From Pseudomonadota bacterium (GTDB taxonomy: Bacteria; Pseudomonadota; Gammaproteobacteria; Burkholderiales; Burkholderiaceae_C), in contig JAFEEF010000042.1 in the NCBI GenBank assembly GCA_018241265.1, positions 1-37,898 on the forward strand: 37,898 nucleotides of DNA, in the 5' to 3' direction. Below the pieces are notes generated by a model that was not told the DNA's origin, made no database searches, and saw nothing but the letters and a program-made list of their open reading frames with translations. Positions 15,632 to 23,961 of the stretch are shown one piece after another (the first letter of the stretch is position 1; each line of letters starts with the position of its first letter). Made by a program: the position numbers and the translations under genes.

Positions 15632-16036
15632 AGCGGGATCACTCGGCGCCCGCGGCGCGGGCTTGAAAGATTGTCGGTGACGGTACCGGTATCGCGTGCA
15701 ATGGTATCGCCTTCTTAGACTAGGTGTTTGTACGATGACCACAAATCGGCGTCATTTGTATACACCAATCGACAATAATCATGCAAGAAAATCCGTGCAA
15801 TCCGTCACATGACGCCGGGTTGCAGCAAGTTGCGACGTCAAACCGATGTGACCGTGTCGGCCTTTTCAAGTTACATCCGCGGCACGGGCCACGTTGATCT
15901 TGCCGCCGGACTTCGGGTACGTCCCAAGACCTCTCCTGCGTCCTTGCATGCAATATTCGGTTGCGTGCATTCAAATCGGAGGTCACCCTTTCGCCAACCG
16001 GCACCGGCGACGTCCGACCACCACGAGGAGGCAAGG
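15632..16036. promoter_or_regulatory. 405-base divergent regulatory region between gntR2 and the TRAP operon
   Basis: No gene is supported here. Candidate sites, in order: GGTATCGC repeated at 15688-15695 and 15703-15710; the palindrome TGTATACA at 15757-15764 inside the shared block TATACACCAATCG (15759-15771); and the palindrome TTGCATGCAA at 15944-15953 followed by the similar TTGCGTGCATTCAA at 15961-15974. The long leader before dctP, about 85 bases from the last site, has no clear terminator or riboswitch fold. No sigma-70 promoter could be placed with confidence. Confidence 0.6.
15944..15953. promoter_or_regulatory. Third copy of palindrome TTGCATGCAA, upstream of dctP
   Basis: Identical to the cores at 8426-8435 region and 8491-8500. 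It lies 84 bases before the dctP start codon. A 10-base identical palindrome found only in intergenic DNA is very unlikely by chance in 38 kb, so this links the TRAP operon to the FCD regulator encoded at 8525. Confidence 0.65.
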
Positions 16037-17056
16037 ATGGGCATCACACGACGCGACTGGATGGCGGCAGCGGCTGCGACCGGTCTTCAAGGATGGTCAG
16101 GACTGGCGTCGGCGCAGGCCGGGGCGCTGAAGATCTCGCACCAGTTTCCCGGCGGCTCGATCGACGAAGGCGATTTCCGCGACCGCCTTTGCCGGCGCTT
16201 CGCCGCCGACATCGAAAAGCGCAGCAACGGCGCATTGAAGGCGACGGTCTATCCGGGCTCGTCGCTGATGAAGACGAACTCGCAGTTCGCGGCGCTCCGC
16301 AAGGGCGCGCTCGACCTGAGCCTCGTGCCGGTGTCGTACGCCGGCGGCGAAGTCCCCGAGACCAACATCGGCCTGATGCCCGCGCTCGTGCCGAGCTACG
16401 AGGTCGGTGCGGCCTGGAAGACGTCCGAGGTCGGCAAGCTGATGAACAAGATGCTCGACGAGAAGGGCGTCGTGATGATCAGCTGGATCTGGCAGGCCGG
16501 CGGCGTCGCCAGCCGCGCCGCGCCGCTCGTCGCGCCCGACGACGCGAAGGGCCAGAAGGTGCGCGGCGGCAGCCGCGAGATGGACATGATGCTGAAACAG
16601 GCGGGCGCATCGGTCATCTCGCTGCCGTCCAACGAGATCTACGCGGCGATGCAGACCGGCGCGATGGATGCCGCGATGACGTCGTCGACGAGCTTCATCT
16701 CGTTCAAGCTCGAGGAGATCGCCAAGCACCTGACGACGGGCCGCAACAAGACCTACTGGTTCATGCTCGAGCCGCTGATGATGTCGAAGGAGGTCTTCAG
16801 CAAGCTGCCGAAGCCGCACCAGGACATCATCATGGCGGTCGGCGCCGAGCAGGAGAAGTTCGGCATGGAGCAGGCGCGCGCCGACGACAAGATCGCCGCC
16901 GACGTCTACGTCAAGGCGGGCGCGAAGGTCTACGACCTCGACGAGCCGACGCTGAAGAAGTGGCAGGCCATCGCACGCGAGACTGCGTGGAAGGACTACG
17001 CCGAGCACAACGAAGCCTGCAAGGCGCTGCTGACGGCGGCCCAGAAACTCCTATGA
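16037..17056 (+). CDS. dctP: TRAP transporter substrate-binding protein, DctP family
   Basis: 339-residue periplasmic binding protein of a TRAP importer. It starts at ATG 16037 with GAGGAG seven bases before. The N-terminus MGITRRDWMAAAAAT carries a twin-arginine-like motif followed by a hydrophobic stretch and SAQA cleavage site near residue 28, so Tat export is plausible. Family landmarks: SSLMKTNSQFAALRKGALDLSLVP split over residues 75-100, GQKVRGGSREMDMMLKQAGA with the conserved ligand-arginine region, and LPSNEIYAAMQTGAMDAA. The ligand is probably a C4-C6 organic acid or sugar acid. It overlaps dctQ by four bases and is divergent from gntR2. Confidence 0.93.
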   Translation: MGITRRDWMAAAAATGLQGWSGLASAQAGALKISHQFPGGSIDEGDFRDRLCRRFAADIEKRSNGALKATVYPGSSLMKTNSQFAALRKGALDLSLVPVSYAGGEVPETNIGLMPALVPSYEVGAAWKTSEVGKLMNKMLDEKGVVMISWIWQAGGVASRAAPLVAPDDAKGQKVRGGSREMDMMLKQAGASVISLPSNEIYAAMQTGAMDAAMTSSTSFISFKLEEIAKHLTTGRNKTYWFMLEPLMMSKEVFSKLPKPHQDIIMAVGAEQEKFGMEQARADDKIAADVYVKAGAKVYDLDEPTLKKWQAIARETAWKDYAEHNEACKALLTAAQKLL

Positions 17057-17625
17057 GCGGCGGCGCGCCGCCCTCCCCTTCCGTCTTCCGCCATCCCGTC
17101 GATCCGGCCACGCCGCGCCTGCTGATGCCGCTGGCGCGTGCGCTGGCCTGGGTGAACAGCGCCGTCGTCGCACTCGGCATGGTGGCGCTCGTCGTCGCAT
17201 CGGCGGTGCTGACGTCGAGCGTGGTGTCGCGCTACTTCCTGAAGGCCTCGACCGACTGGCAGGACGAAGCCGCGGTCTTCTGCCTCGTCGGCGCGACCTT
17301 CATGTGCGGCGCGTTCGTGCAGGCGATCCGCGGCCACGTCGGCATCGAGGCGGTCGTCGCAGTGCTGTCGCCGCGCGCGAACCGCCTGCGCATGGCGCTG
17401 GTCGATCTGATGTCGCTGGCGTTCTGTGCGTTCTTCGCCTGGAAGTCGTGGACCCTGCTGCACGAGGCCTGGGTCGACGGCCAGACGACGTCGTCGTCGT
17501 GGGCGCCGCCGCTGTGGATCCCGTACGGGCTGATGTCGGTCGGCATGACCTTGCTGACCTTGCAGCTGCTGGTCCAGGTCACCGCCAGCGTGCGCCGGGC
17601 CGCCGGCATGGCAGGAGCGCACTGA
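17053..17625 (+). CDS. dctQ: TRAP transporter small permease, DctQ family
   Basis: 190-residue membrane protein with four TM segments, the small permease of the TRAP system. The conserved VVSRYFLKASTDWQDEAAVF region (about residues 56-75) and FVQAIRGHVGIEAV (95-108) are the usual DctQ marks. It begins in an ATGA overlap with dctP and ends in a TGATG overlap with dctM, so all three are translationally coupled. The N-terminal 25 residues are Pro-rich and longer than in many DctQ proteins. Confidence 0.92.
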   Translation: MSGGAPPSPSVFRHPVDPATPRLLMPLARALAWVNSAVVALGMVALVVASAVLTSSVVSRYFLKASTDWQDEAAVFCLVGATFMCGAFVQAIRGHVGIEAVVAVLSPRANRLRMALVDLMSLAFCAFFAWKSWTLLHEAWVDGQTTSSSWAPPLWIPYGLMSVGMTLLTLQLLVQVTASVRRAAGMAGAH

Positions 17626-18986
17626 TGTCGATGCTCGCGCTCGGCCTGCTGTTCGGCGCGGTCACCTTGCTGCTGATGTTCTCGGGCGCACCGATCTCGT
17701 TCGCGCTCGGCAGCACCGCGGTGCTGTTCATGTTCTTCTTCATGCCGACGTCGTCGCTCGACACGGTGACGCAGAACGTCTACGAGGAGATGTCGAGCAT
17801 CACCTTGCTCTCGATACCGCTCTTCATCCTGAAGGGCGCGGCGATCGGAAGGTCGCGCGCCGGTCAGGATCTCTATGCCGCGCTGCACGTCTGGATGCAC
17901 CGCGTGCCGGGCGGCCTCGGCATCGCCAACGTGTTCGCCTGCGGGCTGTTCGCCGCGATGGCGGGCTCGAGTCCGGCGACCTGCTCGGCGATCGGCAGCG
18001 CCGGCATACCGGAGATGCGCAAGCGCGGCTACTCGCCGGGCTTCGCGGCCGGGATCATCGCGGCCGGCGGCACGCTCGGCATCCTGTTGCCGCCGTCGAT
18101 CACGATGATCCTCTACGCCGTCGCGGCCGAGCAGTCGCTCGGGCGGCTGTTCCTCGCCGGCATCGGGCCGGCCCTGCTGCTGGTCGCGCTGTTCGCCGCT
18201 TATGCGGTGGTGCGCTACCGGCGCGAGCATGCGCAGGCGCGGCTTGCGTTCGAGCGCGACGGTACCCGATCGGCGCTGCTCGCCGACGAGCACTACACGA
18301 CGCGCCAGAAGTTCGAGATGCTGCCGCGCGTGGTCCCGTTCGTGCTGCTCCTGATCGGCGTGATGGTCGCGCTCTACGGCGGCTATGCGACGCCGTCGGA
18401 GACGGCCGGGCTCGGCGGCCTGCTGGCGCTCGTGCTGATCGCCGTCATCTACGGCGTCTGGCGCGTGCGCGACGTCGCACCCATCCTCGGCGCGACGTTG
18501 CGCGAGTCGACGATGCTGATGTTCATCATCGGCATGTCGCTGCTGTTCTCGTACGTGATGAGCTACCTGCACATCAGCCAGTCGGCCGCGCAGTGGATCG
18601 TCGCGCTGCACCTGTCGAAGTGGGTGCTGCTGGCGGCGATCCTGCTGCTCGTCGTCGTGCTCGGCTTCTTCCTGCCGCCGGTCAGCATCATCCTGATGAC
18701 CGCGCCCATCATCCTGCCGCCGCTGAAGGACGCCGGCTTCGACCTGATCTGGTTCGGCGTCCTGATGACGATCGTGATGGAAGCCGGCCTGATCCATCCG
18801 CCGGTCGGCCTGAACATCTTCGTCATCAAGAACATCGCGCCCGACATCGCGCTCGGCGACATCATCTGGGGCGTGCTGCCGTTCGTCGTGCTGATGTTCG
18901 TCGCGGTCGTGCTGATCTGCATCTTCCCCGGCATCTCGACCGCCCTGCCGAACGGCGTGATGGGCGTGCTGCCAGGCAGGCCTTAG
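17625..18986 (+). CDS. dctM: TRAP transporter large permease, DctM family
   Basis: 453-residue, about 12-TM permease that couples Na+ or H+ movement to substrate uptake. Landmarks: LLSIPLFILKGAAIGRSRAG, FAAMAGSSPATCSAIGSAGIPEM, AAGGTLGILLPPSI and the C-terminal GLIHPPVGLNIFVIKNIAPD, all typical of DctM. The start is in a one-base TGATG overlap with dctQ. It ends nine bases before the convergent amgK stop, so no room exists for a separate terminator. The operon contains no catabolic gene, consistent with the enzymes lying in the neighbouring blocks. Confidence 0.94.
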   Translation: MSMLALGLLFGAVTLLLMFSGAPISFALGSTAVLFMFFFMPTSSLDTVTQNVYEEMSSITLLSIPLFILKGAAIGRSRAGQDLYAALHVWMHRVPGGLGIANVFACGLFAAMAGSSPATCSAIGSAGIPEMRKRGYSPGFAAGIIAAGGTLGILLPPSITMILYAVAAEQSLGRLFLAGIGPALLLVALFAAYAVVRYRREHAQARLAFERDGTRSALLADEHYTTRQKFEMLPRVVPFVLLLIGVMVALYGGYATPSETAGLGGLLALVLIAVIYGVWRVRDVAPILGATLRESTMLMFIIGMSLLFSYVMSYLHISQSAAQWIVALHLSKWVLLAAILLLVVVLGFFLPPVSIILMTAPIILPPLKDAGFDLIWFGVLMTIVMEAGLIHPPVGLNIFVIKNIAPDIALGDIIWGVLPFVVLMFVAVVLICIFPGISTALPNGVMGVLPGRP

Positions 18987-18995
18987 GCACGACGA

Positions 18996-20096
18996 TCAGT
19001 AGTAGGCGTCCACCCGCGACTCTCCCATCAGCGGCTCGAGCAGCCTGAGCAGCGGCCGCAGGCCGGCATAGCGCGACGCCGCCTTGTGCGCATAGCCGAA
19101 GAAGCGCGGCAGGTCGCGGCTGTAGGCGGGCTTGGCGTCGCGGTGCTTCAGGCGGCAGAAGATGCCGAGCACCTTCAGATGGCGCTGCAGACCCATCCAT
19201 TCGAGCTGGCGCCAGACGTCGCCGAAATCATCGGGCAGCGGCAGTCCGGCGGCACGCCCGGCTTGCCACCAGCGTACCGCCCAGTCGATCTCGCGCTCCT
19301 CGTCCCACGAGATGTAGGCGTCGCGCAGCAGGCTGGCGATGTCGTAGGTGATCGGACCGCGCACCGCATCCTGGAAGTCGAGGATGCCGGGGTTCGGCGT
19401 CGCGACCATCAGGTTGCGCGGCATGTAGTCGCGATGCACGGCGACCGTCGGCTGCGCGAGCGCGCTCGCGACGAGCAGGTCGCAGGTCGAGCGCCAGATC
19501 GCCTGCTCGGCATCGCTCCACCGGACGGCGTATTCGCGCGCGACGCACCAATCGGGAAACAGCGCCAGTTCGCGCCGCAGCAGCGCATCGTCGTAAGCCG
19601 GCAGGCCGGTCGCGTCGGCGCGCGCCTGCCATTGCACCAGCGCGCCGATGGCGTCGCGCATCAGCGTCTCGACGGTCGCTTCGGCACCGTCGCCGACCGC
19701 CTGCTGCAGCGCGCCGAGGTAGGGGCGCGCCCCCAGATCGCCGAGCAGCAGGAAGCCGTGCTCGACGTCCTGCTCGACGATCGCCGGCGCGTTCAGGCCC
19801 GCGGTCGACAGCAGCCCGGCGACCCGCACGAACGGCCGCACGTCTTCCTGCGGCGGCGGCGCATCCATCACGATGTACGTCGACGCATCCGCACCGTCGA
19901 TGCGGAAGTAGCGGCGAAAGCTCGCATCGCTCGATGCGCTGCGCAAGGTCGCGGGTCGCAGGCCGTGGCGCGGGGCGACGTCGGCGAGCCAGCGCGCGCA
20001 GGCCTGCGCACGCGCGGCGTCGGGCCAGAGGATGTCGGGCGGCAGGACAGCGGGGTCGGTCGTCGTCAAGGGTCGGAAGGAAGCTGGAGGCGGCAT
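18996..20096 (-). CDS. amgK: Aminoglycoside-phosphotransferase-fold sugar kinase, AmgK-like
   Basis: 366-residue kinase of the APH fold. In Pseudomonas the homologue AmgK phosphorylates the anomeric carbon of N-acetylmuramate and N-acetylglucosamine in the MurNAc recycling route. Catalytic loop VAVHRDYMPRNLMV (His221, Asp223, Asn228) and the metal-binding ILDFQDA are intact. N-terminal SSDASFRRYFRI matches the nucleotide-binding start of the family. It is divergent from lptD, the classic AmgK position. The expected partner uridylyltransferase MurU does not follow; instead the TRAP operon abuts. Start ATG 20096 lacks a clear ribosome-binding site, so a start further in is possible. A role as an antibiotic kinase is unlikely. 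Confidence 0.85.
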   Translation of the reverse strand: MPPPASFRPLTTTDPAVLPPDILWPDAARAQACARWLADVAPRHGLRPATLRSASSDASFRRYFRIDGADASTYIVMDAPPPQEDVRPFVRVAGLLSTAGLNAPAIVEQDVEHGFLLLGDLGARPYLGALQQAVGDGAEATVETLMRDAIGALVQWQARADATGLPAYDDALLRRELALFPDWCVAREYAVRWSDAEQAIWRSTCDLLVASALAQPTVAVHRDYMPRNLMVATPNPGILDFQDAVRGPITYDIASLLRDAYISWDEEREIDWAVRWWQAGRAAGLPLPDDFGDVWRQLEWMGLQRHLKVLGIFCRLKHRDAKPAYSRDLPRFFGYAHKAASRYAGLRPLLRLLEPLMGESRVDAYY

Positions 20097-20243
20097 GCCG
20101 CGTCGACCGCGGCCGGGGAGGCAGGCGCCGGGTCGCCGGGGTGCCTCGTGGATAATCGATTCTACAAATCCCGCCGGCACCGGCTGGCGCCGACGGCCGC
20201 GCAGCGCGCGGTGCCTGTCGCCCGTAGACGCGCTGCTTCGTTC

Positions 20244-22613
20244 GTGCCCCAGCCACCTCATCTCACCACTGCTTTGCGCCGGCGCGGCGTGCCGCTCGCC
20301 GCGGCGCTGTTCTGTGCGTTGCTCGGGACGGCGCGCGGCCAGACGCCCGATGCCGACGAAGCGCTCTCGCTGCGCATGGCGCGCAGCTTGCAGCCGTTGC
20401 CGCGCGGCGAAGCGGCCGATCGCCTGCCGATCGTGCTGCGCGCCGATGCGATCCACGGCACGCCGGATCTGGAAACGGTCGCCGAAGGCCATGCCGAGTT
20501 CCGGCGCGCCGGCACCGTGATCCGCGCCGACCGGCTGAGCTACGAGCAGCCCGACGACCTGGCGCGCGCCAGCGGCGACGTGCGCATCACGCGCGACGGC
20601 AACATCTACACCGGCCCCGAGCTCGAATTGCACGTCGAGCGCTTCCAGGGGTTTTTCGACCATCCGACCTACTATTTCAGCCGCACCGCGGCGGGCGGCA
20701 AGGCCGATCGGATCGACTTCCTCGACGACCAGCGCGCGATCGCCTACGGCACGACCTACACGAGCTGCCTGGCGGACGGCACCGGGCAGCCGGCGTGGCT
20801 GTTGTCGACCGAGCGCGTCGACGTCGACTTCGCGACCAACGAAGGCGTCGCGAAGAATGCGGTGCTGCGCTTCTACGGCATACCGATCCTCGCGGCGCCG
20901 AAGATGTCGTTCCCGCTCACCGACGAGCGCAAGTCGGGCTGGCTGCCGCCGAGCTTCGACATCGACAGCAAGAGCGGCTTCCAGGTGTCGGTGCCGTACT
21001 ACTGGAACATCGCGCCGAACCGCGACGCGACGCTGACGCCGTCGCTGAGCCTCAAGCGCGGCGCCGGCCTCGACTCGGAGTTCCGCTACCTCGAGCCGAG
21101 CTACCGCGGCCAGGCCGACCTGAACCTCCTGCCGCACGATGGCCTGACGGACAGCACGCGCTATGCGTTGAACGCGTCGCACGAGAGCGACTTCGCGAGC
21201 AACGGCTACCTGCAGCTCCACGTGCTGCGCGTCTCCGACGACGACTATTGGAAGGACTTCCCGGGCAGCGCGACGTCGATCACGCCGCGCCTGCTCGGCT
21301 CGAACTTCGACTACACGCGGCCGTACGGCGACTGGACCACCTATGTGCGCGCGCAGTCGTGGCAGGTGCTTCAAACGACCGATCCGACGACCCTGATCCA
21401 GGCGCCCTACAACCGCATGCCGCAGATCGGCGCGCGCTACGCGAGCAGCTTCGGACCGGGCCTGCATGTCGATCTCGAGACCGAGCTGAACCGCTTCGAC
21501 AATCCGTTCGACGGCGACACCGGCGTGCGGCCGAAAGGCCTGCGCGCGCACGCGATCGGCAGCCTGAGCTGGCCGTATGTGACGCCGGGCTGGTCGCTGA
21601 CGCCGAAGGTATCGTTCAACAGCGCCGCCTATTCGCTCGACGAGCCGGTGGGCGTCGTGCGGCGCAGCTCGTCGCGCACGATCCCGACCTTCAGCCTCGA
21701 CAGCGCCTGGGTGTTCGAGCGCGACACGAGCTGGTTCGGCAAGGCCGTACGGCAGACCCTCGAGCCGCGGCTGATGCTGGTCGAGACGCCGTTCCGCGAG
21801 CAGGCCGGGCTGCCGAACTTCGATTCGACGGTGAAGGACTTCAACTTCGACTCGATCTTCACCGAGAACGCCTTCAGCGGCGTCGATCGGGTGTCGGATG
21901 CGAGCGAGCTGACCGCCGGCGTGATCTCGCGCTTCATCAACCCGACGACCGGCGCCGAGACGCTGCGGCTGGGCATCGTGCAGCGCTACCTGTTCCGCGA
22001 GCAGCGCATCAACCTGAGCGCGGACGGCCTGCCCGACGATCCGTCGGGGCGCCATTTCTCCGACCTGCTGCTGCTCGGCTCGACGACGCTGGTGCCCGAC
22101 TGGTCGCTCGACGGCACCCTGCAATACCGTCCCGACACCGATCGCACCGAGCGCTCGATCATCACCGCGCGCTATTCGCCCGGTCCCTACCGCACGATCA
22201 GCGCGACCTACCGGCTGGCGCGCGGCCTGAGCGAGCAGGTGGAACTCGGCTGGCAATGGCCGCTCTATGGTCCGACGCCGATCGAGAAAGGCACGCTGAA
22301 GACCAGCGGCGGCAGCTGCAGCGGCAGCCTCTACGGCGTCGGCCGCGTCAACTACAGCATGCGCGACAGCCGCATCATCGACTCGGTGGTCGGCATGGAG
22401 TACGACGCCGGCTGCTGGATCGGCCGCGTGGTGGCCGAGCGGCTGTCGACCGGCCGCAGCGACTCGACGACGCGGCTTTTGGTGCAGCTCGAGCTCGTCG
22501 GCCTGTCGCGGCTGGGCTCCAATCCGCTCCAGGTCTTGAAGGACAATGTGCCCGGCTACCGGCTGCTGCGCGACGACCGCACGCCGATGCAGAACCCGAA
22601 TACCTATGACTGA
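20244..22613 (+). CDS. lptD: LPS-assembly protein LptD
   Basis: Outer-membrane beta-barrel that, with LptE (encoded here at 36.1-36.6 kb), inserts lipopolysaccharide into the outer leaflet. An N-terminal signal (RRRGVPLAAALFCALLG, cleavage near ARG-Q) is followed by an OstA/LptA-like jellyroll (about residues 55-160) and a long C-terminal barrel. Cysteines at about 175, 692 and 724 fit the inter-domain disulfide pattern of the family. No ATG is available: GTG 20244 gives a normal-length signal peptide; GTG 20148, GTG 20211, TTG 20274 and GTG 20289 are alternatives. The stop overlaps the surA start. Identity is very secure, the start is not. Confidence 0.93.
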   Translation: MPQPPHLTTALRRRGVPLAAALFCALLGTARGQTPDADEALSLRMARSLQPLPRGEAADRLPIVLRADAIHGTPDLETVAEGHAEFRRAGTVIRADRLSYEQPDDLARASGDVRITRDGNIYTGPELELHVERFQGFFDHPTYYFSRTAAGGKADRIDFLDDQRAIAYGTTYTSCLADGTGQPAWLLSTERVDVDFATNEGVAKNAVLRFYGIPILAAPKMSFPLTDERKSGWLPPSFDIDSKSGFQVSVPYYWNIAPNRDATLTPSLSLKRGAGLDSEFRYLEPSYRGQADLNLLPHDGLTDSTRYALNASHESDFASNGYLQLHVLRVSDDDYWKDFPGSATSITPRLLGSNFDYTRPYGDWTTYVRAQSWQVLQTTDPTTLIQAPYNRMPQIGARYASSFGPGLHVDLETELNRFDNPFDGDTGVRPKGLRAHAIGSLSWPYVTPGWSLTPKVSFNSAAYSLDEPVGVVRRSSSRTIPTFSLDSAWVFERDTSWFGKAVRQTLEPRLMLVETPFREQAGLPNFDSTVKDFNFDSIFTENAFSGVDRVSDASELTAGVISRFINPTTGAETLRLGIVQRYLFREQRINLSADGLPDDPSGRHFSDLLLLGSTTLVPDWSLDGTLQYRPDTDRTERSIITARYSPGPYRTISATYRLARGLSEQVELGWQWPLYGPTPIEKGTLKTSGGSCSGSLYGVGRVNYSMRDSRIIDSVVGMEYDAGCWIGRVVAERLSTGRSDSTTRLLVQLELVGLSRLGSNPLQVLKDNVPGYRLLRDDRTPMQNPNTYD

Positions 22614-23949
22614 TCCGTACGCCTCGCGGCTCGTCCGCCGCCTGCTGGCTCTTCTCGGCCTCTCGATGCTGCTGCTCGCCGCGTCCGGCGCGCACGCGCA
22701 GAGCAGCGGTGCCAATGCGCCGCCGCGCACCGCCGACTTCATCGTCGCGGTCGTCAACCAGGAACTCGTCACGAACGCCGAGGTCGAGCGGCGCATCGCG
22801 CAGATTCGCGCCGACGCGGCACGCAGCAATGCGCGCCTGCCGTCCGATGCGGAGCTGCGCCGTCAGGTCATCGATGTCCTCATCGACGAGCGCGTGCAGG
22901 TGACGAACGCGCGCGACTCCGGGCAGCGCGTCGACGACGTCGAGCTCGACCGCGCGGTCGCCAACGTCGCGGCGCAGAACCAGATGACGATGCCGCAGCT
23001 GCGCGAGCGTCTCGCCAAGGACGGGCAGGACTTCAAGCGGTTCCGCGACAACATCCGCGACCAGATCATGATGGAGCGGGTGCGCGAGAAGGAAGTCAAC
23101 GCGCGCATCAAGATCACCGATGCCGAGATCGACGCGCTGTTGCAGAAGCGCCGTGCCGAAGCGGGCGCGGCGCTGCAGCTCGACATCGCGCAGATCCTGA
23201 TCACCGTGCCGGAAGGCGCGAGCATCACCGAAACCGCGCAGCGGCGCGTGCTGGCCGACAAGGCACTGGCGCGCGTGCTTGGCGGCGAGTCGTTCGACGC
23301 GGTGGCGCGCGAAGTCTCCGAGGACGGCAACCGGGCGCAAGGCGGAGACATCGGCATGCGGCCGGCCGACCGCCTGCCGGACGTGTTCGTCGCCGCGGTG
23401 CAGCCGCTCAAGCCGGGCGAAGTGTCGAAGACGCTGCTGCGCAGCGCCGCCGGCTTCCACATCCTGAAGCTGGTCGGCCGCATCGATGGTGGGGCCTTCA
23501 AGGTCCAGCAATCGCGTGTGCGGCACATTCTGATCCGGCCGTCGGCACAGCTCACCGAGCGCGCCGTGATCCAGCGCCTGACCGAGTTCAAGCGCCAGAT
23601 CGAGGCCGGCAGCAAGACCTTCGAGGAGCTCGCCCGCGACAACTCCGAGGACGGCAGCGCGCCGCAGGGCGGCGAGCTCGGCTGGGTGTCGCCCGGCATG
23701 CTGGTGCCGGAGTTCGAGCAGGCGATGAACAAGCTGCCGCTCAACGGCATCTCCGACCCCGTCGTCACGCGCTTCGGCGTGCACCTGATCCAGGTGCTCG
23801 AGCGGCGCGAGGTCACGCTCGATCCGAAGCAGGAGCGCGAGCAGGCGAGCAACATCCTGCGCGAGCAGAAGTTCGAAGCCGCCTACGAGGACTGGATCCG
23901 CGATCTGCGCGCGCGCGCCTACGTCGAGATGCGCGAGCCGCCGCAATAG
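22606..23949 (+). CDS. surA: Periplasmic chaperone / peptidyl-prolyl isomerase SurA
   Basis: 447-residue periplasmic foldase for outer-membrane proteins, including LptD. Signal peptide RRLLALLGLSMLLLAASGAHA is cleaved near residue 31. The SurA N-domain follows (FIVAVVNQELVTNAEVERRI, with the MTMPQLRERLAKDG segment). Two parvulin domains come next: one around residues 190-290 (LDIAQILITVPEG, GGDIGMRP) and one around 305-405 (RVRHILIRPS, GGELGWVSPGMLVPEFE). It starts at ATG 22606, overlapping lptD by eight bases. The product is full length, with both isomerase domains present. It is co-transcribed with lptD and rsmA, the common arrangement but without the pdxA seen in E. coli. Confidence 0.96.
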   Translation: MTDPYASRLVRRLLALLGLSMLLLAASGAHAQSSGANAPPRTADFIVAVVNQELVTNAEVERRIAQIRADAARSNARLPSDAELRRQVIDVLIDERVQVTNARDSGQRVDDVELDRAVANVAAQNQMTMPQLRERLAKDGQDFKRFRDNIRDQIMMERVREKEVNARIKITDAEIDALLQKRRAEAGAALQLDIAQILITVPEGASITETAQRRVLADKALARVLGGESFDAVAREVSEDGNRAQGGDIGMRPADRLPDVFVAAVQPLKPGEVSKTLLRSAAGFHILKLVGRIDGGAFKVQQSRVRHILIRPSAQLTERAVIQRLTEFKRQIEAGSKTFEELARDNSEDGSAPQGGELGWVSPGMLVPEFEQAMNKLPLNGISDPVVTRFGVHLIQVLERREVTLDPKQEREQASNILREQKFEAAYEDWIRDLRARAYVEMREPPQ

Positions 23950-23961
23950 CTCGCGGACGCG

